In this document: positions 30,828-41,922 of the stretch, in pieces
How the letters are laid out: each line of letters starts with the position of its first letter
Position numbering within the stretch: the first letter of the stretch is position 1
Source: Poronia punctata
Lineage: Eukaryota > Ascomycota > Sordariomycetes > Xylariales > Xylariaceae
Direction: 5' to 3'
DNA: 64,000 nucleotides
Assembly: GCA_022579005.1 (NCBI GenBank)
Contig: MU401631.1
Location: forward strand, 17,440-81,439
The notes under the pieces: generated by a model
The model's database searches: none
The model's input: only the letters and a program-made list of their open reading frames with translations
What the model was told of the DNA's origin: nothing
Made by a program: the position numbers and the translations under genes

Positions 30828-33800
30828 ATGCAGCGTATTAGGGAAACGCTCGCTCGCCTTACCCGTGCCAGTAAAGGCGAACCAAAAGAACACTCACAGG
30901 GACCGCGTTTGGACCGTGTAGGCCGCACCAGCAGTTCGGCCGGCAGCTCGCGTGACAGGATAGTCTACAGCGCCGATGGCCGAGGCCCGTCCATTCTTCA
31001 CGACGGAATTCAGCCCGGCGAGGAAGGCGTTGACATTATCTTTGTTCACGGCCTCTTCGGCTCTCGTCTGAACAGCTATACCAAGGGCGGCGTATGTTGG
31101 ATTCGTGACCTGCTCCACCATGATGTTCCCAATGCCCGAATTATTTCCTGGGGATGGACCAGTCCCTTGACCAACGATGACACCTTTGCTGGCCAAGCCG
31201 AGCAGCTCTTGGCCGATATTTCACGTGTTCGGACCGGGACGAAACGGCCCATCATCTTTGTCGGCCACGGATTGGGAGGGCTCCTCATCAAGGAAGCCTT
31301 GGTCACGGCCGCGCTATCGCGAGTCTACGGTTCCCACGCAGAGCTCGGCAATATCTACCCTCGGACGATAGGATGTCTTTTCTTGGGCACCCCGCACACG
31401 AGGAGCGGAAAGCGGACGCTGGGAGATTGCGTCGCAGCCACCGCCGTGCTCTCACCTTCCATGCCCTCGTCTTCCTTATTACGAGCGCTCCGAGATTCCA
31501 ACCAGCTCCTTGAAGCACAACACAGCACCTTCCTCCTCATGTCGAGAGACATCAAGGTCATCTGCTTCAGAGAAAAGTTGCCGACCACAATAACCGCATC
31601 CATCGACATGATTCATGACGCCAACGGAGTCGAGTTGGGGAAAGGCACGATGCAGACAATGGTGCCCAAAGACTCGGCCTCGTATGAGAATTTTAATGTC
31701 AGCAAGGATGAGATCCCAACGAACCATTTAGACTTGTGTAGATACAAGAGCAAGGACGATACCGGTTATTTACGCATCGTCTCCCACATACAAAAAATAT
31801 TGTCTGGGCCTGGGCAGGCTGAAGTAGTCGAGTCACAAGAACCCCGTAATCAAGGTATGCTTCCTACTTATCCCATACTGCTGTCGTAGGGAATGGTAAT
31901 CAGTACTAACGAAGCACGGAAAAGATATCCTCAACGCCTTGCACTTCGATACCATGATGGAGCGAGAATCTCGCATCGACCCGGCATATGGTCAAACTTG
32001 TGAATGGATATTATCACCCAAAGCTTCGCCTTTCAAGGCATTCTTGGCATCCGACGACCCAGTTCTATGGATCAGTGGAAAGGCCGGATCCGGCAAGTCG
32101 ACGCTTATGAAATACGCTTGGAAATCAGAGGTCCTGAGGAATGAGCTGCAGAGAGGATGGGCTAGGGGTGGTGAGCTGATCATGGCTCGGTTCTTCATGT
32201 TCGAGGGCGGCAACCGTATCCAGAAGACGTATGAAGGCTTCCTACGAAGCACCCTGTACCAGATCCTATCTTTGAGACGGGATCTGATCAAGGTGGCTTT
32301 CCCGAGCTTCTTCGATTGCCCCTGGCCTCCGCCGGTGCAATTCACCAGCGTCACGAATCTCAACCAGGGCTTTTACTCGTTATTTGCTCACATGTCTGAG
32401 AAGCTTCGACTGGTGGTCTTCATCGACGGCATCGACGAGTACCGCATAATGGAACGAAAGGACCACTACGAGCCTGGAGAGATCGAGGTCCAGTATGACC
32501 AGGAAGACGGCGACGAATCCTGGGGTCGAAGCAAGTGGCGGACGGATTCACATACCGAAGTTGCCAAGCTGATAAACAGTATGGGAAGTAAAGACGTTGT
32601 CAAGTTCGTTGTCAGCTCACGCGAACTTCCTGAATTTGAAGAGGCCTTTGCCAACTACCCCCGCATCAGGCTTCAGGAACACACGGAGAAGTCGATTGCG
32701 GAATACATTGCCGGTCGATTAGAGAACGAGGCACCCGGCCTCCCAGACACAGTCAACCTATGCGCTGAGCTGGCACACAAGAGCCAGGGCGACATACTAT
32801 GGGCCCGCCTGGCCCTCGACATGGTCATCGATGGTAGCCTACGTACCCTGCGATCCACATTGAACTCCCTCCCCATCCGGCTCGGCGGCACGGATGGATT
32901 ATACATGAGGATGATCGAGAATCTCATGCCCGAGCGCCAAAACGACGCCTGCCGTATCTTCCACCTCGTCTTGCGGGCGCAACAGCCCCCGAGCATCATC
33001 ACACTTGCCTTGGCCAACCAGGGATGGATAGACCACCATAGAAACGAGCTCAAGGTTGCCCAAGACAGCGCCAAACCATTCACCACGGAAACAGTCCAGC
33101 AGCTGGCCGATCAGATGCAACGATATCTCCAGACGTGCTGCGTCGGGCTCCTAGAGGCCGAAGCAAAAGCAGCACCAGACACACTCGAAACGGCCCGCCG
33201 TGTTGTCTTCAACCACCAAACCACCAAGGAATGGGTCGGACGCAGAGATATCTGGCAACGCCTACCGAGCATCCACCCGCTAGACGATATCGACCTCGAC
33301 CTATCCCTCCTCAGCGGTTGCGTAAGACATATGAAGGCCTTTGAGACTATTCAGCCGCCCGTTCTCACGTGGCCCAATGTCAGGTTCAGGCCTGACTCCT
33401 GGCTCATCATCGCGAATGCCTTGCGATACGCCGAGCGGGTCGACGGGGTGACAAAGTCTGTCGAAAAGTACGTCCAGCTCCTTGACGAGCTCGACGCATC
33501 CAACCAGCGAGCCTGGTCCACCGCGCTCAACAACCATAAGCCACTGGTCGAAGATCCTGACTGGTTCGATCGGAAGCTGCCGAATCTACTGCGGAAGCAT
33601 TGGGCTGGCTTCGAGCCGATGGAGGCGGGCAAGTCACCCAAGCGCAAGTACTTCCTCGCCCTAGCCGTGCAGGCCAATCTTGTTCGGTACACCGAGTACA
33701 AACTAAACGAACTTGACGACCAAACACGAAAGAAGAAGGCGAAGGAGTTGCTCGTGTATGTCGTCAGCCCCAAGGGCGAGGGCTTCAGCGCCTGCGTCAG

Positions 33801-34242
33801 CCTGAGCGGCGACTACCTAGATTTCCACCATGACATGCCGGATACCAGGATCCTAGACGTACTGTACGCGGCGGGCGCGAGTCCCCGCGAAGACGAGCAG
33901 GTCTGGTTGAAGGCTCTCCGAGCTGGACGGCACTACTTTTCACGCGGAAGTGCGACGATGACGCATCTCATGGAGACGTACGCTAGCAAGAGACTGATGC
34001 TCAACCGCGAGCGATGGGTTGCGGCCATCAAGTCCCTCATCATCCAGGGTGCCAATCCACACGTAGAGCTTCAGGTCAACACACCCGCGTCGGGCGACGA
34101 CAGTCAGTCGTCCAAGTCGGCCGTCATGACGGCCATCGATTACATCCGAGAGACGCTGGAGGGCGAGCCCGAGTACGCCATCGACTTGCTCCAACTAGAA
34201 ACCATGATGGGTCGAAGACCGAGCGTTGGGCTGGCGCGATAA
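30828..34242 (+). CDS. NLR-like protein: SesB-type alpha/beta hydrolase fused to NACHT
   Basis: Two exons, 30828-31854 and 31925-34242, giving 1114 residues. Residues about 65-330 form an alpha/beta-hydrolase of the SesB/DUF676 kind: VHGLFG at 73-78, the nucleophile elbow at 146-151, FLGTPH, and a late NHLDLCRYKS segment that should supply the His. The elbow reads GHGLGG, so the expected Ser is Gly at 148. A NACHT NTPase follows: P-loop GKAGSGKST at 394-402, Walker B FIDGIDEY, and a VVSSRE sensor segment. The C-terminal 400 residues have no clear repeats, though ILDVLYAAGASP and SLIIQGANPH resemble worn ankyrin units. Fungal proteins of this layout act in non-self recognition and regulated cell death; that role is inferred from the family. 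Confidence 0.88.
31855..31924 (+). other. Intron of the NLR gene
   Basis: 70 nt with donor GTATGC, a perfect TACTAAC branch point near 31903-31909 and acceptor AAAG ending at 31924. It joins the hydrolase exon to the NACHT exon in frame (codon GAT across the join), showing that the two long frames are one gene. Confidence 0.87.
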
Positions 34243-35336
34243 AAAAAAAGGAAGGAGAAGGAGCGTAGCATACCACTGACCTCTCTGCCCTTCCCGTCCT
34301 ACTCTCCAGCTTATTCACCCTGTTTCTTTTTGTGCCTACGGAATGAGAATATGACGGTCGCCCTTGGCTTACGCGCATGATTATTTATTAGCATATGATG
34401 GACGGCTGTCAGTTTTGTTGAAACAAGGTTGCATGGAAATGGGAGGATCAAATCATATATATATATATGAGCAAGCCATGAATTGGATAGATATTTGAAT
34501 AGATGATCGAAATACCAATTACATTGAACAACACAATGACTCCATCTTACATTTACGTGCATACCTATATCGCCGATAAGGTATTATAACCATAAATAAT
34601 CCATATCATGCCACTATTTCCATTTGATCGGAAGTAATGAAGTGTTCTTCGGAAATTCCCGACACTACCTCTATAATAGATGCCGAGTAGAGTATTATTT
34701 ATCGACCCTGATGAGAAAAGGACCCTGCAAGTTGCAACTTGGAATCACTGGCATGATCTTGGTTCGTGATAGCTCATTAGTAAGCACCCACAGCCACTCC
34801 AAGCAGGTAATACTAATACCGTCCGTACTCGTACATAAAATAGACTCAACCGACAACGGGGGGAGGTGGGGAAATCTTGCATCGATGGAAAGGAAATTTC
34901 CCGAATTTCCTCCAATCAAGCTTTGGAGGTCCGACAAAGATAAAGTGTTAAGCTACCACGGAAGAATCCCCCGCTTCGGTCATTTCTTCAGGCCGCACAA
35001 CCATCGACGCGTTCTACCCGGGCGGAGATGTTCTAGGCTCACTCAATCAGACGCCCCCTTTTTTTTTTGGACACAAAAAATTCACGCGCAACCACATTAC
35101 CAAAGCACGGAAAGCTGTGGCCGCAATTCCTATTCCGGGCAACAATGTCGCAAAAGTCGCGCCAAGCAGAAGAGGAAGGTCGGACCGGCGGGGAAGGAGA
35201 CAACGAGAGGCTATTTAATTATACGATGCCCTCGCCGCGGCGCATTTAGATGATATGGTTAGGTATTGTTTTGGTCATCACCATCACCTCGTCAAAGGAA
35301 ACCCGGCCCGCGAGCGGTAGTAGATAGTAGTAGAAG
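34243..35336. other. Spacer between NLR and GH30 gene
   Basis: 1.1 kb with no supported gene. It begins with an A run after the NLR stop, includes an AT dinucleotide run near 34455-34468 and one TACTCGTA copy at 34826. A 209-codon frame at 34624-35253 lacks an ATG start and any recognisable domain. Confidence 0.55.
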
Positions 35337-36790
35337 ATGGCTTTCCTCGCAAAGTTACTTGCCCTAGGCAAACTTGCGACCCTCGTGGCAGGCCAGGCGG
35401 CCATTACTGTCGATGTCGGAACCCAATACCAGAGAATCGATGGGTTTGGTTTTTCTCAGGCTTTCGGCAGAGCCAAGGAGTTCCAGAATGCCGGGAGCTC
35501 CACCCAGAAAGCGGCACTCGACTATCTCTTCAGCACTGAGACCGGCGCCGGCTTCTCCATCATTCGTAACCGAATCGGATCCGGCGGCAGCGGCGATAGC
35601 ATCTTGCCCAACAACCCGGGCTCTCCTTCGGCAACACCCAATTACGTGTGGGATGGGGATGACTCAGGCCAGTTTTGGTTCACCAAACAGGCCGTGAGCT
35701 ATGGCGTGAAGACGATCTATGCGGATGCGTGGTCGGCGCCAGGATTCATGAAGACGAGCGGCTCCGAGTCGGCACCTGGGTTAGTTTCACCGGCATGCAT
35801 ATGATGATACGTACTTGTACTCGTGTGCCCCTGAACTGACCCGTTTGGCTCAGATATCTCTGCGGCTCGACAGGACACTCGTGCGGGAGCGGCAACTGGC
35901 AGCAAGCCTACGCCAACTTCCTCGTCAAGTACGTCCAGTTTTACGCCCAAGAGGGAATAACGATCACGCACCTGGGTTTCCTCAACGAGCCGGACTGGCA
36001 AGTGAGCTACTCGCAGATGCAGATCAGCAGCAATGCGCAGGAGGCTATCTCCTTCATCCCCATCCTGGAAAGCACGGTCAAGGCAGCCGGCCTCAGCACG
36101 CAGCTGACGTGTTGTGACGCGGTCGGCTGGAAAATGCAAAGCACCTATACCACGGCCCTCAAAAACGCCGGTTCGACGGGCCACCTGAATATCATCACCT
36201 CGCACTCGTACAGCGCCGACGCCACGTCGCCGCTCAGTCAGACCACTCTGCCGAAGTGGAACACCGAGGGCGGACCAAGCTCGGCCTTCACCCAGACGTG
36301 GTACAGCAACGGAGCAGACAACGAAGGTTTCACATGGGCTAACAAGCTCGCCGTCGCCATGGTCAACGCCGAGTTGTCAGCCTACCTTTTCTGGGAGGGT
36401 TTCGAGATTAAACAGACTCAGTCGGCCTCGCACCTGGTGGACGCGACAGACGGAACCAACCCAGTGCCGTCGGGCATCTTCTGGGCCTTTGCCATGTGGT
36501 CGCGACACATCCGACCGGGCGCGTACCGGCTCGCCACGTCAGGTAGCGTCTCTAGCACCATCATCGGCGCCTTCCAGAACACAGATGGTTCCGTCGTGGT
36601 CGTCTTCACCAACAGCGGGTCCTCAAGCCAGTCAGCTAAAGTGTCCTTCGGCGGCTTTTCACCCGAGTCTGCCTCTGCCTGGGTCACGAACCAAGGCAAC
36701 AACTTTGCCACTACTTCGGCCAACTTGTCCGGCGGGGCCGTGACAGTATCCGTCCCGGCAAAGGGAGTGGTTACCGTCAAGTTGACGTAG
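35337..36790 (+). CDS. Secreted glycoside hydrolase family 30 enzyme (xylanase-like)
   Basis: Two exons, 35337-35779 and 35854-36790 (branch CTGAC, acceptor CAG), giving 459 residues. A signal peptide is visible at 1-20, with likely cleavage after AGQA. The catalytic domain is a (beta/alpha)8 barrel plus a C-terminal beta sandwich (about 375-459). The acid/base Glu is E193 in FLNEPDW and the nucleophile is E286 in WNTEGG, both in place. Segment IDGFGFSQAF near the start and the WSAPGFMKTSG motif are typical of GH30; the overall look is closest to fungal subfamily 7, which contains endo- and exo-acting xylanases and glucuronoxylanases. The precise specificity is not decidable here. It should act outside the cell on plant cell-wall xylan. 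Confidence 0.9.
35780..35853 (+). other. Intron of the GH30 gene
   Basis: 74 nt, donor GTTAGT, branch CTGAC at 35836-35840, acceptor CAG at 35851-35853. The join completes a Gly codon and restores the GH30 frame into YLCGSTGHSCGSGNW. Confidence 0.88.
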
Positions 36791-38077
36791 GATGACCGGG
36801 AAATGGATGGCCTTATTGCTTGTAGTGAATATACTGCGTGTTGATATGGTCGTAGTAGGCTTAGACTAGCCCGCCTGGGAAATATCGGACCATATTTTAT
36901 TTATGCCAGTATACTACCCACCAAGTATGACAATTCAAGTGTCAGCACGACGAACCCACATCGTGCTGAAGAATATGGGCACACTCTATTTTGCTTTTTC
37001 CGCTGGTTTGGTCACAGATTCTGTGCCGTGTATCGAATCTGGTAACCTAGATAGAAGGTCCGTAGCGAATAGATTACCCCTAAGAGTCAGGACGCATAGC
37101 GACGATGCCGTAACTGATCTCTTCCGGTGGACAGTGCACGCTGGTTATACCGCCGGTATTGCAGAAGTTCACCTTTGGAGCTTCCTAACGGTATCATGCC
37201 ATAGTAGTATTCTATAGTCATATGTTTGTTAGGGCAAGAAACACCCGGACATTACGATGTGACCAGATTTCCCTTGGAGTAAGTCTAGACGGCGTTTGGA
37301 ACGCCTTTGCAACCCCACCACGGGGAAGTACAATTACAAACAGCGGGTGTAATAAAATCCGGTGTTTTTTCATGACACAACACACGACCCCATCTCGAGG
37401 AACGATCAAGATCTCCCTAGCCTTAGTTTGTTCCGCGGGCCGCTCCGATGAGCTCCATACGACCATTTCTACTGCATAGGGCAGGGATAGAAATGGACTT
37501 CGTTGCTGCAAAATGGGGATACCGACCAATTGGCGTGCCGTGGGTTCTGGATGGTAACTAAAAATTAGGTAGCATCGCGTCCATGGTGCAGATATGTGGA
37601 ATCAATATTTCAACGGAGGTTTAGGTATTGCCAGCAACGATTTTTTATTTGAGCTTGTATTCTACCACTCTGAGTTGCGAGTAGGTATACGAGTACTGTC
37701 CCCACAATGAATAGTGGAAGTTGCGGTGTTCGTGCTCACCAAGAGCCGCTGTAGATCAGTTATTAAAGAGGCCAGGCGCACAATCTACCCCACGTTTATT
37801 ACTGCGATAGGAAACTCATGACGCAATGAATCTGGACGGCATCTTGTAACATCAGCTTGTCGTCATCACTCACGGCGACGTAGATCCACCAGAAATGACG
37901 ATGGTCTCCTCTAGGAGAGCCAACAAACTGATTTTAAGGAGCTTCTTCTTGAGAAATGCTGCATAACCCGTGCGGAGGTGTTTTTGCGAGCTCTGCCTGC
38001 CGTGTTTGCACACAACGAACAGTACATACCCTCCTCTCCAACTCAACTGGCCCCCAAGCAATCTGCCCATCGACGTC
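36791..38077. other. Spacer between GH30 and SDR genes
   Basis: 1.3 kb, no supported gene. Contains the GH30 3' region, one TACGAGTA at 37688, and the SDR promoter and leader. Confidence 0.55.
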
Positions 38078-39223
38078 ATGATTTCACCACTTTTGCGGCG
38101 TGTTGCCAACCATCATAAGAGGGCCATCACCTCACGGTCTGTTCTGTCTTACGCCAATTCCTCATCCAAGTCATATAGAATAATCCCATCCATCTACGCC
38201 CCACAGCAATTCAGTTCAGCATCACCAACACAACATCAAACCGTCAGAATGGCTTCCAATAGTGCCAACAAGAACTTCACGAGAGACCACCTCTTCGACT
38301 GCAAGGGTCGTGTTGCCCTAGTAACAGGTGAGCTCAATCTCTCAAGGCTCAAAGCCTACATGATAAATATAGGATGAGCAATGGCTAAATATCCGTTCTT
38401 CCCAACGAAAGGTGGTGGTTCCGGTATTGGTCTCATGATAACCCAGGCACTCGTCGCCAACGGTGCCAAGGTATATATCACGGGCCGGACCGGCGAGAAG
38501 CTCGATCGGGTCGTCGAGACATACTCCGAGGCCAAGGACACAATAATCCCCATCACAGCAGACATCACATCAAAGGAAGAGATTAAGAAACTGGTATCCG
38601 AGATCGAGAAGCGGGAACCAGATGGTCTCTGCATCCTGGTAAACAACGCCGGTATCAGTGGCAACACATTCGAGACTTCAGCGTCGTCGGCCACCGAGTT
38701 GAAGAAGAACCTGTTCGAACCAGAAACTGCCACCTTTGAGGACTGGACGTCGGTGTACCAGACCAATGTGGCGCAGCTCTACTTCATGACCACGGCATTC
38801 GTACCCCTCCTGCAGAAGTCGAGCGAGAAGCATCCGGGTTGGCACAGCACCGTCCTCAACATTACGTCGATATCTGGCCTGGTCAAGAGCTCACAGCACC
38901 ACTTCCAGTATAACGCCAGCAAGGCCGCCGCCAACCACCTCACCCGTATGCTGGCGTCCGAGATCGCCGCCGAAAACGGCATCAAGATCCGCATTAACGC
39001 TATCGCGCCTGGTGTCTTCCCCAGCGAGATGACGACCGAAGGTAGCGGCTCAGATCAGAAGAGCAGCATTCCCGAAGAGAAATACCACGGCAAGGTACCC
39101 GCTGAGCGTCCGGGACGGGACGAAGACATGGCTCAGGCGGCGCTGGGCGTTGTTTGCAACCAGTACATTAACGGCACGACCTTGGTGGTGGATGGCGGAT
39201 ATGCCGTCGCTCTTGGCCACTAA
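38078..39223 (+). CDS. Short-chain dehydrogenase/reductase (RhlG-like), possible mitochondrial form
   Basis: Exons 38078-38327 and 38412-39223. From the first in-frame ATG (38078) the product is 353 residues; from a second ATG with stronger context (38249) it is 296. In the short numbering the cofactor motif TGGGSGIG is at 26-33, NNAG at 104-107, and the catalytic Tyr and Lys at 193 and 197 (YNASK), with Ser at 179 or 181. This is a classical SDR fold using NAD(P)H. Fungal relatives are often labelled 3-oxoacyl-ACP reductase of the RhlG type, but the substrate is unknown. The 57 extra residues of the long form contain many Arg, Ser and Lys and no Asp or Glu, like a mitochondrial presequence. 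The intron splits the glycine motif, a useful check of the join. Confidence 0.88.
38328..38411 (+). other. Intron of the SDR gene
   Basis: 84 nt, donor GTGAGC, acceptor AAAG ending at 38411. Removal joins VTG to GGSGIG and restores the complete dinucleotide-binding motif. Confidence 0.87.
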
Positions 39224-40459
39224 CAGTGTCCAAGACGCATGGTCGAGCGGTCATAGATCTAAACGTCACTTTTGCAGCGTGTAATGTTATCGGAGTGTAA
39301 TTAGCAAAGGTATTTTAGTCTCATGCCGAATAGACCTTGATGAGTTTACGACCACTAGATTCGTCTCCACTTATTAGGAGTGAACGCGTGCAAGCCTGAC
39401 ACTCTACTTAAGGTACCTTTATAATCATATCACGCATCTCGTCAACCCCAATTAATTAGATAAATACTTAACCACCCACCGCCAGTCATTGCCAACTTAA
39501 TTTTTTTTACGAGTATCTACGAGTTTACGACTCGACTTCCTAGATTGGCCTCAACTCTCTTCCAAACACTACCAGCAGCAACACTTTTCAACGCAGATAT
39601 ATACACCCAAGATAAGGTTTAATATGGTTAGATTAGACACAGGACGCCCGACCACGCGTGTATTTTCTGTAACCTTATCTGTAAGACATTTGTTTTGGGT
39701 AGCTACTGGTATATTTATCATATGTACCTAGGTCCCTAGTCTACTACATTCGACGGCATACTGGTCATGAGTCATACTGACTAAAGTATGTAGGTAGGTA
39801 ACCTACGTGTAAAGTCGAACTTCAAGATTTTACCTACTGATACTGTATATGGTTACGTACTAAGTATTATGTATTTAAAGATACATGTATATCGATCACT
39901 CAAGTGCACGATTGTATAAGTCAACACCAAAAATGTAATTCCCTTCTCACCGGAAATCCCAGTCTCCCAAGAGAAGAGCAGACAGTACCTACAGACTACA
40001 GTACTGTACAAACACAGTGAATGAGCGCCTACTCGTACGTAGCCGCCTCCAGGCTCCGGTAGTGTTCCACAGCCTTATCTGACCCGCAAGCTAGAACCCC
40101 GCCACCTTCCATTCAATCTAGACCTACCTAACCTTAGCCTTACATACGATTCATCAATTCTTCTTCAGATTCTACCATACCATTAATCAATCAACACACT
40201 GGCGCGTATAGATAACCTCTTCCGTGGAGAGGATTTTCCACCTCAGATTAGTTGTTCTTATCAACATACCTACTGCTTGCTTTTCGCGGCCTGAAACGCA
40301 TACCTCCTGAAATAGTTGAACTATATCTTATGCGCAGTACCTATATTCCTCGGTTACTTTAGTTGGGTTGATTTTATTCGTTGTCCTGTGACGTTGGTCT
40401 ATTGGGTCGGGGCGCAACGAGACGCCTTGCTGCGATAAAGTGTGCGCGTCGTTGCCAAG
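39224..40459. other. Spacer between SDR and sirtuin genes
   Basis: 1.2 kb without a supported gene. TACGAGTA copies at 39508 and 40030 and scattered TACCTACC-type repeats. The sirtuin promoter lies in the second half. Confidence 0.55.
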
Positions 40460-41922
40460 ATGAGCTACAGCTTTTCTTCCCCGGCAGCTGAGGATATGCA
40501 GCCGCAAACGCTTACGGATTGCACCATCTCTTCGATCGCCGAACTTATCAAGAATGGAGTGGCAAAGAAGATCGTCGTCATGACGGGCGCCGGTATTTCT
40601 ACTGCTGCCGGAAGTGAGTGGTGATATGCTTTGTTGTCTACACCCCGCCTACGTTTTTTCTGCAACGTTGACATAGGCGGTTACTCGTTTGCACAGCCTT
40701 GATCTTAACAATAGTTTAATCTTTAGTACCCGACTTCCGCTCTCCAAATACCGGCCTATACCACAACCTTGCACGGCTCGAATTGCCCCATCCAGAAGCC
40801 GTCTTCGAGAAAAGCTTTTTCCGCGACGACCCTCGACCTTTCTACATCTTAGCAAAGGAACTCTATCCAGAAAACTTCAAACCGACCGTCTCGCATGCCT
40901 TTGTTTCTCTTCTAGCGCAAAGAGGGCTCCTACGGATGCTATTTACGCAAAATATCGATTGTCTTGAGCGCAAGGCCGGAGTACCTCCAGACTTGATCGT
41001 CGAGGCGCATGGCAGCTTCGCGACCCAGCATTGTATCGAATGTCGAGCCTCATTCCCCGACGAGGAAATGCGCAAATATGTGGAGGAGGGCAGGCCGCCG
41101 ATCTGTCGCCGCCCCGACTGTGGAGGCTATGTTAAACCCGATATTGTGTTTTTCGGTGAAGGACTGCCCTCTTCGTTCTTCGACAACCTCATGGTGCCAC
41201 TCGAAGCCGATCTTGTGATAGTTGTCGGTACCAGTTTAACGGTCTACCCATTTGCAGAATTACCACGCCTCGCAAGAGAGGGCGTGCCAAGACTGCTATT
41301 CAACATGGACCCTGTTGGGGACTTCGGCCAGCGCGGGGACGACGTGCTATGCTTAGGCTCATGCGACGCAGGCATCCGAAAACTAGCCGACGAACTCGGT
41401 TGGAGAGAGGAGTTGGAGAAACTCTGGGTTGGCATGGTTGGCGAAGAAGAAGCGGAGCGGCAACGGGCCAGGAACGAGAGAGAGCGAGAGGAGGCTGTTC
41501 ATCAACTCGATGACCTAGCCAAGGACATGGAACAGAAGTTGGAATTGTCCGAGGACCACGACGACCGAGATGCTGAAGTTGTTGCTAATTCCGAGCCGCA
41601 GGAGAAGAAGAAAGACGAAAGCTCAACGGCTATTCCAGTTACTGCTGCTCCAGAGCCAGCAGATGACCAGACTCTGGCGACTCAAAAAGAATTCTCGCCC
41701 CAAAACTCTGAAAGAGTCGTCGAAGCGGAAACGGCAGTTGAGGACCCTCTTATCAGGCCACACAATGTTTTGGAATACCATTCCGAGACAGATAAAGAGA
41801 GTCGTGGCACAGATTCGACGACGGGACTACCTTCCGTCCAGGCGGAGGGTGCCCCATTGAACAAAAAGTCTGAAAATGCATTAGACAACCAAAGCGGCAG
41901 TCCTAAGCCAGCATCAGAGTGA
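40460..41922 (+). CDS. hst2: Sirtuin, Hst2-like NAD-dependent protein deacetylase
   Basis: Exons 40460-40613 and 40727-41922, giving 449 residues. The NAD-binding GAGIS is at 43-47 and GIPDFRSP at 51-58 (created by the splice join), TQNID at 125-129, the catalytic His at 146 in EAHGS, and a complete zinc site at C154, C157, C178 and C183. GTSLTVYPFAELP, typical of the Sir2/Hst2/SIRT2 class, is present. The catalytic core ends near residue 320; the remaining tail is acidic, Glu/Lys-rich and then disordered, as in fungal Hst2. Relatives remove acetyl groups from histone H4K16 and other proteins, shuttling between cytoplasm and nucleus. Class is firm; the Hst2 symbol is by resemblance. Confidence 0.92.
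40614..40726 (+). other. Intron of the sirtuin gene
   Basis: 113 nt, donor GTGAGT, probable branch CTTAAC near 40703-40708, acceptor TTTAG ending at 40726. It joins GAGISTAAG to IPDFRSPN. Confidence 0.87.

Noticed and set aside
34624..35253. 209-codon frame before the GH30 gene
   Set aside because: Begins at TTG, no domain, odd composition, and contains a TACTCGTA spacer motif.
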